In this document: positions 16,894-25,246 of the stretch, piece by piece
Layout: each line of letters starts with the position of its first letter
Position numbering within the stretch: the stretch's first letter is position 1
NCBI GenBank assembly: GCA_030949995.1
Contig: JAUZRY010000084.1
Coordinates: 1 to 32,988, forward strand
Reading direction: 5' to 3'
From: Ardenticatenia bacterium
GTDB taxonomy: Bacteria; Chloroflexota; Anaerolineae; Ardenticatenales; Ardenticatenaceae
Length of the DNA: 32,988 bases
Made by a program: the position numbers and the translations under genes
The notes under the pieces: model-generated
Databases searched by the model: none
Seen by the model: only the letters and a program-made list of their open reading frames with translations
What the model was told of the DNA's origin: nothing

Positions 16894-18085
16894 ATGAGCA
16901 CCACCACAGGGGCGTACACAGGAGGCTATCTGTTCGGCCACGTGCTCCGCTTTAGCCGGTTGTTGCGCACGATGGGCGTGGACGTGAGCCTCACCCAGGT
17001 GATCGACCTGGCAAGAGCCCTCTGTGTGGTGCCTATTACCGGCCGGGAGGACTTCTACTACACTGCCCGCACCCTGTTAATCACCCGGCGCGAGGACCTT
17101 CCCGTCTTCGACCAAGCCTTCGCCCTCTTCTGGCGCACGGACGAAGACCATGCCCCACTGGCGGACGCCGCCCAAGCTCGCCTGCGACGTGCCCGCCTGC
17201 CGGCCCACGAGATGCCGGCCCGGGCCGGCGAGGGTGAGGACGAGACCCTACTCATTGAACGGATCATGGCCTACAGCCCCATGGAAGTGCTCCGTCACAA
17301 GGACTTCTCCGAGATGACATGGGGAGGAGATCCAGGAGGCCAAACGAGCCATCGCAGCGCTCCAGTGGCGATTGGGCTTGCGCCGCACGCGCCGCTACCG
17401 AGCGGGCCCCAAGGGACGCCTTCACCTGCGCCGCGCCCTGCGGGACAATCTACGCTACGGTGGCGAACCCCTCTGCTTGGCTTACAGGGCACGTCTCTGG
17501 CGGCCACGTCCGCTGGTCGTGTTGTGCGACATCAGCGGCTCCATGGAACGGTACACCCGCATGTTGCTCCACTTCGTTCACGCCCTCAGTCACGGCCTCA
17601 AGGACGTGCACGTGGAAGCCTTCGTCTTCGGCACACGCCTCACCCGCATTACCCATCACCTGCGCCACCGTGACGTGGACGAATCGCTCGACGAAGTCAG
17701 CCGTGTCGTGCAAGATTGGTCCGGGGGCACGCGCATCGGAGAGGCCATCCGGACCTTCAACTTCCGGTGGGCTCGCCGTGTCCTGGGCCGTGGAGCCCTC
17801 GTCCTCATCATCAGCGACGGATGGGACCGGGGAAACGTGGAACTGCTGCGCCGCGAGATGGCCCGCCTCCAGCGCTCGGCCTACCGTCTGATCTGGCTCA
17901 ACCCCCTGTTGGGCTCCGAGACCTATGAGCCTGTTCAACGGGGTATGGCCGCCGCGCTGCCCTACGTGGACGACTTCCTCCCCGTCCACAACTTGGCCAG
18001 CCTCGAACACCTCGCCGAAACCCTCTCCTCTGCAGGCACCACGAGGCCAGAACGACGGCAACACGTTCATGAGAGGACCCCATGA
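16894..18085 (+). pseudogene. CoxE-like VWA-domain protein, split by a one-base frameshift
   Basis: With one base skipped this reads as 396 residues, the normal CoxE length. The first part (from ATG 16894, preceded by GAGG) runs GYLFGHVLRFSRLLRTMGVDVS to HKDFSEMTW. The second part, in the +1 frame, continues EEIQEAKRAIAALQWRLG and contains the VWA MIDAS motif DISGSM, then GTRIGEAIRTFN and IISDGWDRG. The break is at GGGG (17321-17324), where one G too many explains everything. The remainder is undamaged, so either the gene was broken very recently or the base call is wrong. It should partner the MoxR ATPase upstream. The stop overlaps the ATG of the next small frame. Confidence 0.85.
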
Positions 18086-18296
18086 GTGTGGACCAAGGGT
18101 GGCAGCCATCTCAACTGGTCACCTCCACCCCGGAAGCGCCTTCCCTGTACAGCGGCCTTCCGGGGCAGCGCTACACCGTGGGCCAGCCCCACCACGTGTT
18201 CGGAGAGGGCTCGCGCTGCTCGATCACATCCACGGGGGCTTCCCACATCACCTCTGGTGGTATGGAACACTCTACGTGTACAAGCAGCTTGTGTAG
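18082..18296 (+). pseudogene. Small unknown protein between coxE and xdhC, apparently frameshifted
   Basis: ATG 18082 overlaps the coxE stop (ATGA) with GAGAGGA upstream. It encodes MSVDQGWQPSQLVTSTPE and then LPGQRYTVGQPHHVFGEG. From about 18220 the protein-like reading moves to another frame, DHIHGGFPHHLWWYGTLYVY, ending at TAG 18294-18296, exactly where the AGGAGG of the next gene begins. One missing base would give a 71-residue protein filling the whole gap. No family is recognised. The uninterrupted first frame would instead run to 18315 into the xdhC start, with unlikely composition. The gap may simply be non-coding, but the fit at both ends argues otherwise. Confidence 0.45.
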
Positions 18297-18307
18297 GAGG
18301 GAACCCA

Positions 18308-18640
18308 ATGCGTGACGTGCTTGATACCATCAAGCAGTGGCGCCGCGCAGGCAAGCGCATGGCCTTGGCCACTGTCGTCCAGGCCGAGGGATCAGCGCCG
18401 CGCCGGGAAGGTGCTCGGATGGTCATCTCGGAAGACGGCGACATGGCCGGCAGCGTCAGCGGCGGATGTGTGGAAGCAGACGTCATTTACCAAGCCCAAG
18501 AGGTATTGAAGACCGGCCGCCCCCGGCTCCTACGCTACGCCATCACCGACGACATGGTGTGGGAAGTGGGATTGGCCTGCGGGGGGACTATCGAAGTGTG
18601 GGTGGAACCTCTGCCCGAGATCACAGAGGAGGGCACATGA
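18308..18640 (+). CDS. XdhC/CoxI-type protein, N-terminal domain only
   Basis: 110 residues forming the XdhC_CoxI domain: ATVVQAEGSAPRREGARM at about 20-37, the GSVSGGCVEADV cysteine motif near 46-57, and LACGGTIEVWVEP toward the end. XdhC-family proteins bind molybdenum cofactor and help its sulfuration and insertion into xanthine-dehydrogenase-type enzymes. Here the N-terminal domain is a stand-alone protein, with a longer XdhC directly downstream (ATGA overlap). ATG 18308 follows AGGAGGG, so the in-frame start at 18086 is rejected. Confidence 0.88.
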   Translation: MRDVLDTIKQWRRAGKRMALATVVQAEGSAPRREGARMVISEDGDMAGSVSGGCVEADVIYQAQEVLKTGRPRLLRYAITDDMVWEVGLACGGTIEVWVEPLPEITEEGT

Positions 18641-19435
18641 GCACTGTCTCGCCGGCAGAACTTCAAGTGCGTTTGGAGCAGGCCGTGGCTGAGGGCCGGC
18701 TGGTGGCCCAAGCCACACTGGTGCGCGGCCCCGGCCGGCCGGGCAGCCGGATGCTCATCTGGCCCTCGGGCGAACGCACCGGCTCCCTCGGCCATGTCGA
18801 GCTCGACCGCCAAGTGACCGCCGATGCCCTGGAGATGATGGCCCGTCCCCGGGCCGAATCACGCCATTATCCGGAAGCAGATGCCCGCGTCTTCGTGGAG
18901 ATCTTCGCTCCGCCGCCCCATCTCGTCATCTTTGGTGGCGTTCACATCGCCATCCCCCCTCACCACCTTTGCCAAAGTTCTCGGCTACCGGGTCACCATT
19001 GCCGACCCTCGCAGAAAGTTCGCCAACCGCGAGCGTTTTCCCCACGCCGACGAGATCATCCCTGAATGGCCCCAAAAGGCCGTGGAACGCTTCGAGATTG
19101 GTCCATCGACGTACATCGTCATCCTCACTCACGACCCCAAAATCGACGAGCCGGCGCTCAAGGCCGTCTTGGGCAAGGGAGCAGGGTACATCGGTGCCAT
19201 CGGCAGCCGCAAGACCCACGAGGAGCGCTTCGAGCGCATGGTTAAGCACGGTGTGGACCCCGCCCAATTGGCCGAAGTCTACGCGCCCATTGGGCTTCAC
19301 ATAGGCGCCGAAACGCCCGAGGAGATCGCCCTGGCCATCATGGCCGAGATCGTGGCCGTGCGCCACGGCGCGCCAGCAGGTTTCATGAGGCACACGCCGG
19401 CCCAGCAGAAGCCCGAATCCGCCTCAGCCCCCTGA
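18637..19435 (+). pseudogene. XdhC-family protein with C-terminal Rossmann domain, frameshifted at a C-run
   Basis: With one base skipped this encodes 265 residues. A shortened N-terminal region (ELQVRLEQAVAEGRLVAQATL) leads to the Rossmann strand PPPHLVIFGGVHIAIP; after the shift it reads TTFAKVLGYRVTIADPR, IGAIGSRKTHEERFERM and IGLHIGAETPEEIALAI, all typical of the XdhC C-terminal domain. The break is in CCCCCC at 18954-18959, where one C too many explains it. The ATG 18637 overlaps the TGA of the preceding XdhC, so the two halves may form one functional unit for molybdenum cofactor handling. As with coxE, a base-calling error is possible because the rest is intact. Confidence 0.85.
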
Positions 19436-19522
19436 TCCCCCTCCAAACGTGTAGGGAAGACCCACCCGTATGGGCGCCCCCACCTACATGCACATATGTT
19501 GTTCCCCGTTCCCCCTTTTCGG

Positions 19523-19528
19523 TATGCT
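19523..19528 (+). promoter_or_regulatory. Weak promoter candidate upstream of the antiporter
   Basis: TATGCT at 19523-19528 with TTGTTC 18 bp upstream (19499-19504). The fit is modest, but the 150-nt gap 19436-19585 is where the antiporter/acetyl-CoA synthetase transcript would be expected to start. Confidence 0.3.
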
Positions 19529-19585
19529 AGAAACACCCCGTCGTCTCCGAATCCCCGGGCGCAAAACAGAAGAGGGGGCATTTCT

Positions 19586-21061
19586 ATGGCGGGCAGCATG
19601 TGGGAACGCTGTGGGCGGAGAGAGCACAGAGAATCCGGCAGCGAGGTCCCAGGACAGCGTTGCCCGCGTGCTGTGCGTCGGTGGAGCGTTGTAGCCCTGC
19701 TGCTCGTGCTCATCTTCACCCTCCTCGCCGTGCCCGTTCACGCGGCCGGTGGCGAGGAGGGTGAAGGCACAGCCTTTGCCCAAGTGTTCCTCTGGATAGC
19801 CGTGCTCCTCGTGGCCGCCCGGGTGGCTGGGCTCGTCGAACGGGTGCGACAGCCTCCCGTCCTGGGCGAACTGGCCGTGGGCATTGTGCTGGGTAACCTC
19901 TCATTACTCGGAATCCACACTTTCGAGCCCCTGCGGGAGGACGCCATCATGCGCTTCCTGGCCGAGCTGGGTGTCGTGATACTCCTCTTCCAGATCGGCC
20001 TGGAATCGAATGTCCACACCATGCGGCAAGTGGGGCTGCGGGCGTTGGGCGTAGCGCTCATCGGCGTGGTGGTCCCCTTTGCCTTGGGCACGCTGGTGGT
20101 CGGGCCACTGCTGCTGACCGATGCCTCCTTCAAGACGAGTCTCTTCTTGGGGGCTGCTCTCACAGCCACGTCCGTGGGGATCACGGCGCGGGTCTTCCGC
20201 GACCTCAACTACCTCCACCACCAGGAAGCCCAAATTGTCTTGGGAGCGGCCGTCATTGACGACGTGCTGGGGCTCATCATCCTGGCTGTGGTGTCGGCCG
20301 TGGTGAGCACAGGAGCAGTGGACCTCATCACCGTGGGACGCATCACCGTTGAGGCCTTCCTGTTTCTGGCAGGCGCCATTGTCATCGGCCAGGCATTGGC
20401 CCCCTCCCTCAGTCAGCTCTTCTCACGCATTCACACGGGCACAGGGATGAAGTTCACCTTGGCCATCAGCTTCTGCCTGGTCTTCGCCTACTTGGCTCAA
20501 GCCATCGGATTGGCCCCCATTGTGGGTGCCTTTGCCGCCGGCTTGGTGCTCGACCCGGTCCACTTCCGTCACTTCGCCGACCCCGAGATCGTGGCCGAAA
20601 TCAAGGCCGTCAGCCGAGATGCGCCGCCCACCCTGCGCGCCCACTTGGACCACATCGTGGCCGGCCACGTTGACCGCCACGTGGAGGACCTCATCGAGCC
20701 GGTGGGCTTTCTGCTTGTGCCCCTGTTTTTCGTCATGACCGGCATGGGAGTACGGTTGGATGCCCTGTTCACACCCTCAACTCTCCTGCTGGCCTTAGCC
20801 ATCACCACCATTGCCTTCATCGGCAAGGTCGTGGCCGGCGTGGCCGCCAGGCCGGCCAACCCGTGGATCGTGGGGTGGGGCATGGCCCCGCGCGGGGAAG
20901 TGGGGCTTATCTTCGCGGCCATCGGCCGCTCATTGGGCGTCATCTCCGAGGGGCTCTTCTCCGTCATCATCATTATGGTGATCCTCACCACCCTGCTCAG
21001 CCCGCCCATTTTGGCCTTCCTCATCCGAAAGGAGCAACCGGTCGCCCAACCGGCGTCCTGA
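19586..21061 (+). CDS. CPA2-type monovalent cation/proton antiporter
   Basis: 491 residues. A long N-terminus contains a signal-like or extra helix (RWSVVALLLVLIFTLLAV, about 32-49), followed by the Na+/H+ exchanger domain of about 12 helices. Landmarks are RQPPVLGELAVGIVLGN, LLFQIGLESN, the paired aspartates in GAAVIDDVLGLIIL, and the MAPRGEVGLIFAAIG segment near the end. It exchanges Na+ or K+ for protons across the inner membrane. ATG 19586 is chosen because GAGGGGG lies 7 nt upstream. The gene ends 33 nt before the acetyl-CoA synthetase and may share its transcript, which would make sense beside a sodium-driven symporter. The transported ion is not determined by sequence. Confidence 0.88.
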   Translation: MAGSMWERCGRREHRESGSEVPGQRCPRAVRRWSVVALLLVLIFTLLAVPVHAAGGEEGEGTAFAQVFLWIAVLLVAARVAGLVERVRQPPVLGELAVGIVLGNLSLLGIHTFEPLREDAIMRFLAELGVVILLFQIGLESNVHTMRQVGLRALGVALIGVVVPFALGTLVVGPLLLTDASFKTSLFLGAALTATSVGITARVFRDLNYLHHQEAQIVLGAAVIDDVLGLIILAVVSAVVSTGAVDLITVGRITVEAFLFLAGAIVIGQALAPSLSQLFSRIHTGTGMKFTLAISFCLVFAYLAQAIGLAPIVGAFAAGLVLDPVHFRHFADPEIVAEIKAVSRDAPPTLRAHLDHIVAGHVDRHVEDLIEPVGFLLVPLFFVMTGMGVRLDALFTPSTLLLALAITTIAFIGKVVAGVAARPANPWIVGWGMAPRGEVGLIFAAIGRSLGVISEGLFSVIIIMVILTTLLSPPILAFLIRKEQPVAQPAS

Positions 21062-21094
21062 AGTCAACGGAAAACCACACAAGGGGGGTGAACC

Positions 21095-23026
21095 ATGAGT
21101 GGGACGCAGGTTGAACTCATCAACCCAATCATTCGCCGCATCGTCGCCGAAGTCGAGACAACACCGGAATCCTTCTGGGCCCGTCAAGCCCGCCGTCTCC
21201 ACTGGTTCCGCACGTGGGACACGGTGTTCGAGTGGAACTACCCGGAGCGATACCGCTGGTTCATTGGCGGGGAGACGAATTTGAGCTACAACGCCCTCGA
21301 CCGCCACGTGGAACGGGGATGGGGAGGCCACACCGCCCTCGTCTACGCCAACGAGCGGGGTGAACGCCGACTCTTCACCTATGCCCAGCTCCACCGCGAG
21401 GTGGAACGCCTGGCGGCCGCCCTGAGAGGCTTGGGCGTCCAGAAGGGGGACCGCATCACCATCTACATGCCCGTCTGTCCCGAGGCCATCACGTTAATGC
21501 TCGCCGCCGTGCGCGTGGGAGCGATTCACATCGTGGTCTTCGCCGGCTTCGGCGCCCGCGCGCTGGCCGACCGAATTGAGGCCAGTGGCTCCCGCTTCCT
21601 CTTCGCCGCCGACGTGACCTACCGCAAGGGGAGCACCATTCCCCTGAAGGGCATTGTGGACCAGGCACTTGAACAGGCCGGCCACAGCGTGGAGCGTGTA
21701 GTCCTCCTCCGCCGCGGGGACGAGCCGGTGCCCATGACGGCCGGCCGAGACCTCACGTGGGAGGAGTTCGTGGCGCTGGCCGACGGGCAGAGTGGTGCCG
21801 TCGTCCCCTTGGAGGCGAACGAGCCCGCCTTTATCATGGCCACGTCGGGCACCACAGCGCGCCCGAAACTGACCGTTCACACCCACGGCGGATACGCCGT
21901 CTGGATCATGAGCACGGGAGATTGGCTCTTCAGACTCCGCCCGTCAGACGTGTGGTGGGCCACATCTGACATTGGCTGGATTGTGGGGCACAGCTACATC
22001 GTCTACGCCCCCCTGATGGTGGGCTGCACCTCCATCGCCTACGAGGGGGCCATTGACCACCCAGGGCCGGAGACCTTCTGGCAACTCGTCGAGGAATTCA
22101 ACATTACAGGCATCTTCACCGCCCCCACGGCCGTGCGGCTCCTCATGCGCTACGGCACCGAGCCGGCCCACCGCTTCGACCTGAGCTCACTCCGACGAAT
22201 AGTCTGTGCTGGTGAGCCCCTCAACCCACCAGCCTGGCACTGGCTCCAAAAAGAAGTGTTCCGTGACCGGATCCCCGTCATCGACCACTGGTGGCAGACG
22301 GAAACCGGCGGCCCCGTTATTGGTAACCCCTATGGCCTCTGCATGGTGCCCATCAAGCCGGGCTCAGCCACGTTGCCCATGCCGGGCGTCCACGTGGACG
22401 TGGTCACCTTAGAGGGCGACTCCTGTGGCCCCAACGAGAAAGGCATCCTCGTCCTCACCGGCCCCTTCCCCGGCCTTACCTCCACCTTGTGGGGCGAACA
22501 CGACCGGTACCTCCGCGACTACTGGGAGCGGATTCCCGGCCGGCGCCTCTACTTCACCGGTGACGCCGCCCACGTGGACGAGGACGGCTACATCTGGTTT
22601 GCCGGCCGCGCTGACGAGGTGGTGAACGTGGCCGGCCACCGCATCGGCACTGTCGAAGTGGAGACCGCCCTGCTCACCCATCCGGCCGTGGCCGAGGCCG
22701 GGGTGACCGGCCGGCCCGACGAAGTGAAGGGCGAAGTGCTTTCGGCCTTTGTGGTCTTGCGACCAGGGCATGAGCCCAGTGAGGCCCTCAAGCAAGAACT
22801 GGTGCAAACCGTGCGCCGCGAATTAGGGCCGGTCGCGGTGGTCGGCGAGCTCACCTTCGTGAGCATGTTGCCCAAAACGCGCAGTGGCAAGATCATGAGA
22901 CGTGTGTTGAAGGCCGTCATCCTCGACAAAGACCCCGGCGACATCACTACCATCGAGGAAGAGGGATCTGTGGACGAGGCACGGGCCGCTTGGGAACAGT
23001 TGAGGGCTGAACGACAGGACGAGTGA
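21095..23026 (+). CDS. acs: AMP-forming acetyl-CoA synthetase-like acyl-CoA ligase
   Basis: 643 residues, the length of Acs. It begins with the ACAS N-terminal region (TPESFWARQARRLHWFRTW). The A5 motif WWQTETGG is at 399-406, A7/A8 is YFTGDAAHVDEDGYIWFAGR, and the C-terminal SGKIMRR carries the catalytic, acetylatable lysine K599. It would convert acetate, CoA and ATP to acetyl-CoA, AMP and pyrophosphate. The A3 phosphate loop is unusual: TSGTTARPKLTVH at 250-262, lacking the usual small residue after GST/GTT and the KG pair. GGGGGG upstream of ATG 21095 gives a good ribosome-binding site. The DUF4212 and symporter genes follow on the same strand, pointing to acetate, although propionate or another short acid is possible. 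Confidence 0.9.
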   Translation: MSGTQVELINPIIRRIVAEVETTPESFWARQARRLHWFRTWDTVFEWNYPERYRWFIGGETNLSYNALDRHVERGWGGHTALVYANERGERRLFTYAQLHREVERLAAALRGLGVQKGDRITIYMPVCPEAITLMLAAVRVGAIHIVVFAGFGARALADRIEASGSRFLFAADVTYRKGSTIPLKGIVDQALEQAGHSVERVVLLRRGDEPVPMTAGRDLTWEEFVALADGQSGAVVPLEANEPAFIMATSGTTARPKLTVHTHGGYAVWIMSTGDWLFRLRPSDVWWATSDIGWIVGHSYIVYAPLMVGCTSIAYEGAIDHPGPETFWQLVEEFNITGIFTAPTAVRLLMRYGTEPAHRFDLSSLRRIVCAGEPLNPPAWHWLQKEVFRDRIPVIDHWWQTETGGPVIGNPYGLCMVPIKPGSATLPMPGVHVDVVTLEGDSCGPNEKGILVLTGPFPGLTSTLWGEHDRYLRDYWERIPGRRLYFTGDAAHVDEDGYIWFAGRADEVVNVAGHRIGTVEVETALLTHPAVAEAGVTGRPDEVKGEVLSAFVVLRPGHEPSEALKQELVQTVRRELGPVAVVGELTFVSMLPKTRSGKIMRRVLKAVILDKDPGDITTIEEEGSVDEARAAWEQLRAERQDE

Positions 23027-23165
23027 TCGGCAGGGACAGACAATCCCTACATGGCGAGCGGAGTGGCGTGTGAAAGGGGGTGATAGGCGCCGGCGGGAAA
23101 GGATGGCGGCAAGAGAGGTCAAGGATACCAAGGCAAGGAATTGACCAACGAAGGAGGACAGATCT

Positions 23166-23441
23166 ATGGACGGAGAGCGAAACAACCGGAACTCCAAGGC
23201 CGTGGCCTACTGGAAGGCCAACTTGAAGGCGATCGCCATCCTGTTGGCCATCTGGGCGCTCGTCTCCTATGGGGGAGCTATTCTGCTGGCAGCCCCCCTC
23301 TATAACCTGCGCTTCGGCCAGATTCCGCTCAGCTTCTGGTTCGCCCAGCAGGGCTCCATGATCACCTTCGTCATCCTGATCTTCGTCTACAGTTGGTGGA
23401 TGAACAAAATCGACCGTGAGTACGACGTGCACGAGGAGTAA
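23166..23441 (+). CDS. DUF4212 small subunit of a sodium:solute symporter
   Basis: 91 residues with two hydrophobic helices (about 21-42 and 62-79) and the family's YWKANLKAIAILLAIW start, LRFGQIPLSFWFAQQGS middle and YSWWMNKIDREYDVHEE end. DUF4212 proteins are almost always encoded just before a VC_2705-subfamily solute:sodium symporter and are taken to be its small membrane subunit. GGAGGA precedes the ATG. The symporter begins 12 nt after the stop. The 139-nt gap from acs shows no gene. Confidence 0.93.
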   Translation: MDGERNNRNSKAVAYWKANLKAIAILLAIWALVSYGGAILLAAPLYNLRFGQIPLSFWFAQQGSMITFVILIFVYSWWMNKIDREYDVHEE

Positions 23442-23452
23442 AGGAGGACATG

Positions 23453-25147
23453 ATGAGCACGGAAACCTGGACACTGATCATCGTCGGACTCACGTTTGCC
23501 TTTTACCTCTACGTCGGCTACCTGAACCGGGTGCGCGAGACGGCCGGGTTCTACGTGGCCGGTCGTGGTGTGCCGGCCATTGCGAACGGGGCCGCCACAG
23601 CCGCGGACTGGATGTCGGGCGCCTCGTTCGTTTCCATGGCCGGCCTGATTTCCTTCTTGGGCTACGATGGGGCCGTCTACCTGATGGGGTGGACGGGCGG
23701 CTACGTGTTGCTGGCCCTGTTGTTGGCCCCTTACTTGCGCAAGTACGGCAAGTACACCGTGCCCGACTTCATCGGCGACCGGTACTACTCCCACACTGCT
23801 CGCGCCGTGGCCGCCATCGCTACCATCTTCATCTCCCTCACCTACGTGGCCGGCCAGATGCGCGCGGTGGGCATCGTCTTCAGCCGCTTCCTCCAGGTGA
23901 ACATTGTCACCGGGGTGATCATCGGCATGGCCATTGTGGCCTTCTTCGCCGTGTTGGGCGGCATGAAAGGCATCACGTGGACCCAAGTGGCTCAATACGT
24001 GGTGCTCATCTCAGCCTACCTGATCACCACCATTTCCATCGCCTGGGTGCTCACGGGGAACCCCATTCCCCAGCTCGCCTTCACCTTTAGCGACTTCGCC
24101 GTCCGTCTCAACCAGATTCAGGTCGATTTGGGGCTGAAGGAGTACATCAGGCCCTTCCAAAACTTCTCCCTCATCAACGTCTTCTTCATCACTTTGGCCC
24201 TGATGATCGGCACAGCCGGCCTGCCCCACGTGATCATCCGCTTCTACACCGTGCCTCGCGTCTCCGACGCCCGCATCTCGGCCGGTTGGGCGCTGCTCTT
24301 CATCGCCCTGCTCTACACGTCGGCGCCGGCGCTGGCCGTCTTCGCCAAGTACAACTTGATTAACACCCTGCACGGCAAGACTCGCGCGGAGATCGAGCAG
24401 ATCGATTGGGCGGTCAAGTGGGAACAGACCGGCCTGCTCAAGTTTGAGGACAAGAACGGCAACGGCGTCCTTGAGATGACAGCCGACAAGGCCACCAACG
24501 AGATCACCATTGACCGGGACATCATCGTGCTCTCCACGCCCGAAGTGGCCCGCTTGGCGCCGTGGGTGGTGGGACTTGTGGCAGCCGGTGGCCTGGCCGC
24601 AGCCCTCTCCACGGCGGCCGGCCTGCTGCTGGCCATGTCCAGCGCCGTCTCCCACGACGTCTACTACCGCATCTGGAAGCCGGACGCCACCGAATCGGAG
24701 CGGCTGATGGTGGGGCGCGTGATGATCTTCGTGGCCATTCTGGTGGCCGGCTACTTCGGCGTGCGACCGCCGGGCTTCGTGGCCGAAGTGGTGGCTTTTG
24801 CCTTCGGCCTGGCCGCGGCCAGCCTCTTCCCGGCCATTTTCCTGGGCATCTTTGACCGGCGCATGAACCGGGAGGGCGCCACAGCCGGCATCCTGGTGGG
24901 GCTTTTCTTCACCCTGATCATGATTGTCCTGATGCGGTCGAACCGGCTCCTGGGCACCGAGGCGCCCATCATCGCCTCGTTCTTGGGCATCAACGCCCAA
25001 GGCATTGGCGTCGTCGGCGCCATCCTGAACTTTATCGTCTCCTACGCCGTCTCCCGCGCCACGCCACCACCACCCCAGGAGATCCAAGATCTGGTGGAGG
25101 AGATCCGCGTTCCGCGCGGTGCCCTGGCACCGGTTGCCGAGCACTAA
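23453..25147 (+). CDS. Sodium:solute symporter, VC_2705/ActP-like (probable acetate permease)
   Basis: 564 residues, an SSS-family transporter with about 13 helices. The typical start LIIVGLTFAFYLYVGY is followed by ETAGFYVAGRGVPAIANGAATAADWMSGASF, then YTVPDFIGDRYYS and GTAGLPHVIIRFYTVP. A hydrophilic insert rich in charged residues (about 320-355, including DKNGNG) lies between helices and marks the VC_2705 type. It should import a monocarboxylate with Na+. ATG 23453 is preferred over ATG 23450 because the AGGAGG at 23442-23447 would be too close to the first. With DUF4212 and acs upstream, acetate is the likely substrate. A strong hairpin follows the stop. Confidence 0.92.
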   Translation: MSTETWTLIIVGLTFAFYLYVGYLNRVRETAGFYVAGRGVPAIANGAATAADWMSGASFVSMAGLISFLGYDGAVYLMGWTGGYVLLALLLAPYLRKYGKYTVPDFIGDRYYSHTARAVAAIATIFISLTYVAGQMRAVGIVFSRFLQVNIVTGVIIGMAIVAFFAVLGGMKGITWTQVAQYVVLISAYLITTISIAWVLTGNPIPQLAFTFSDFAVRLNQIQVDLGLKEYIRPFQNFSLINVFFITLALMIGTAGLPHVIIRFYTVPRVSDARISAGWALLFIALLYTSAPALAVFAKYNLINTLHGKTRAEIEQIDWAVKWEQTGLLKFEDKNGNGVLEMTADKATNEITIDRDIIVLSTPEVARLAPWVVGLVAAGGLAAALSTAAGLLLAMSSAVSHDVYYRIWKPDATESERLMVGRVMIFVAILVAGYFGVRPPGFVAEVVAFAFGLAAASLFPAIFLGIFDRRMNREGATAGILVGLFFTLIMIVLMRSNRLLGTEAPIIASFLGINAQGIGVVGAILNFIVSYAVSRATPPPPQEIQDLVEEIRVPRGALAPVAEH

Positions 25148-25176
25148 GAAGGCCCCCGGAGCCCCACACCCCGGGA

Positions 25177-25209
25177 GGCACGGGCGGTGAAGGTCCCACC
25201 GCCCGTGCC
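25177..25209. terminator. Strong hairpin between convergent symporter and response-regulator genes
   Basis: GGCACGGGCGGTG (25177-25189) pairs perfectly with CACCGCCCGTGCC (25197-25209), a 13-bp GC-rich stem with a 7-nt loop, lying between the ends of two convergent genes. There is no T-tract on either strand, so termination would be atypical for a simple intrinsic terminator. Confidence 0.6.
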
Positions 25210-25246
25210 GTTCGTATCCCACACCGGGCCGCGCCCGCGCGGGAGC

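Noticed and set aside
24011..25222. Long minus-strand open frame of about 400 codons opposite the symporter gene
   Set aside because: Antisense shadow of a GC-rich gene. It is rich in Gly, His, Asp and Gln with no domain, and the plus strand encodes a clear SSS transporter.
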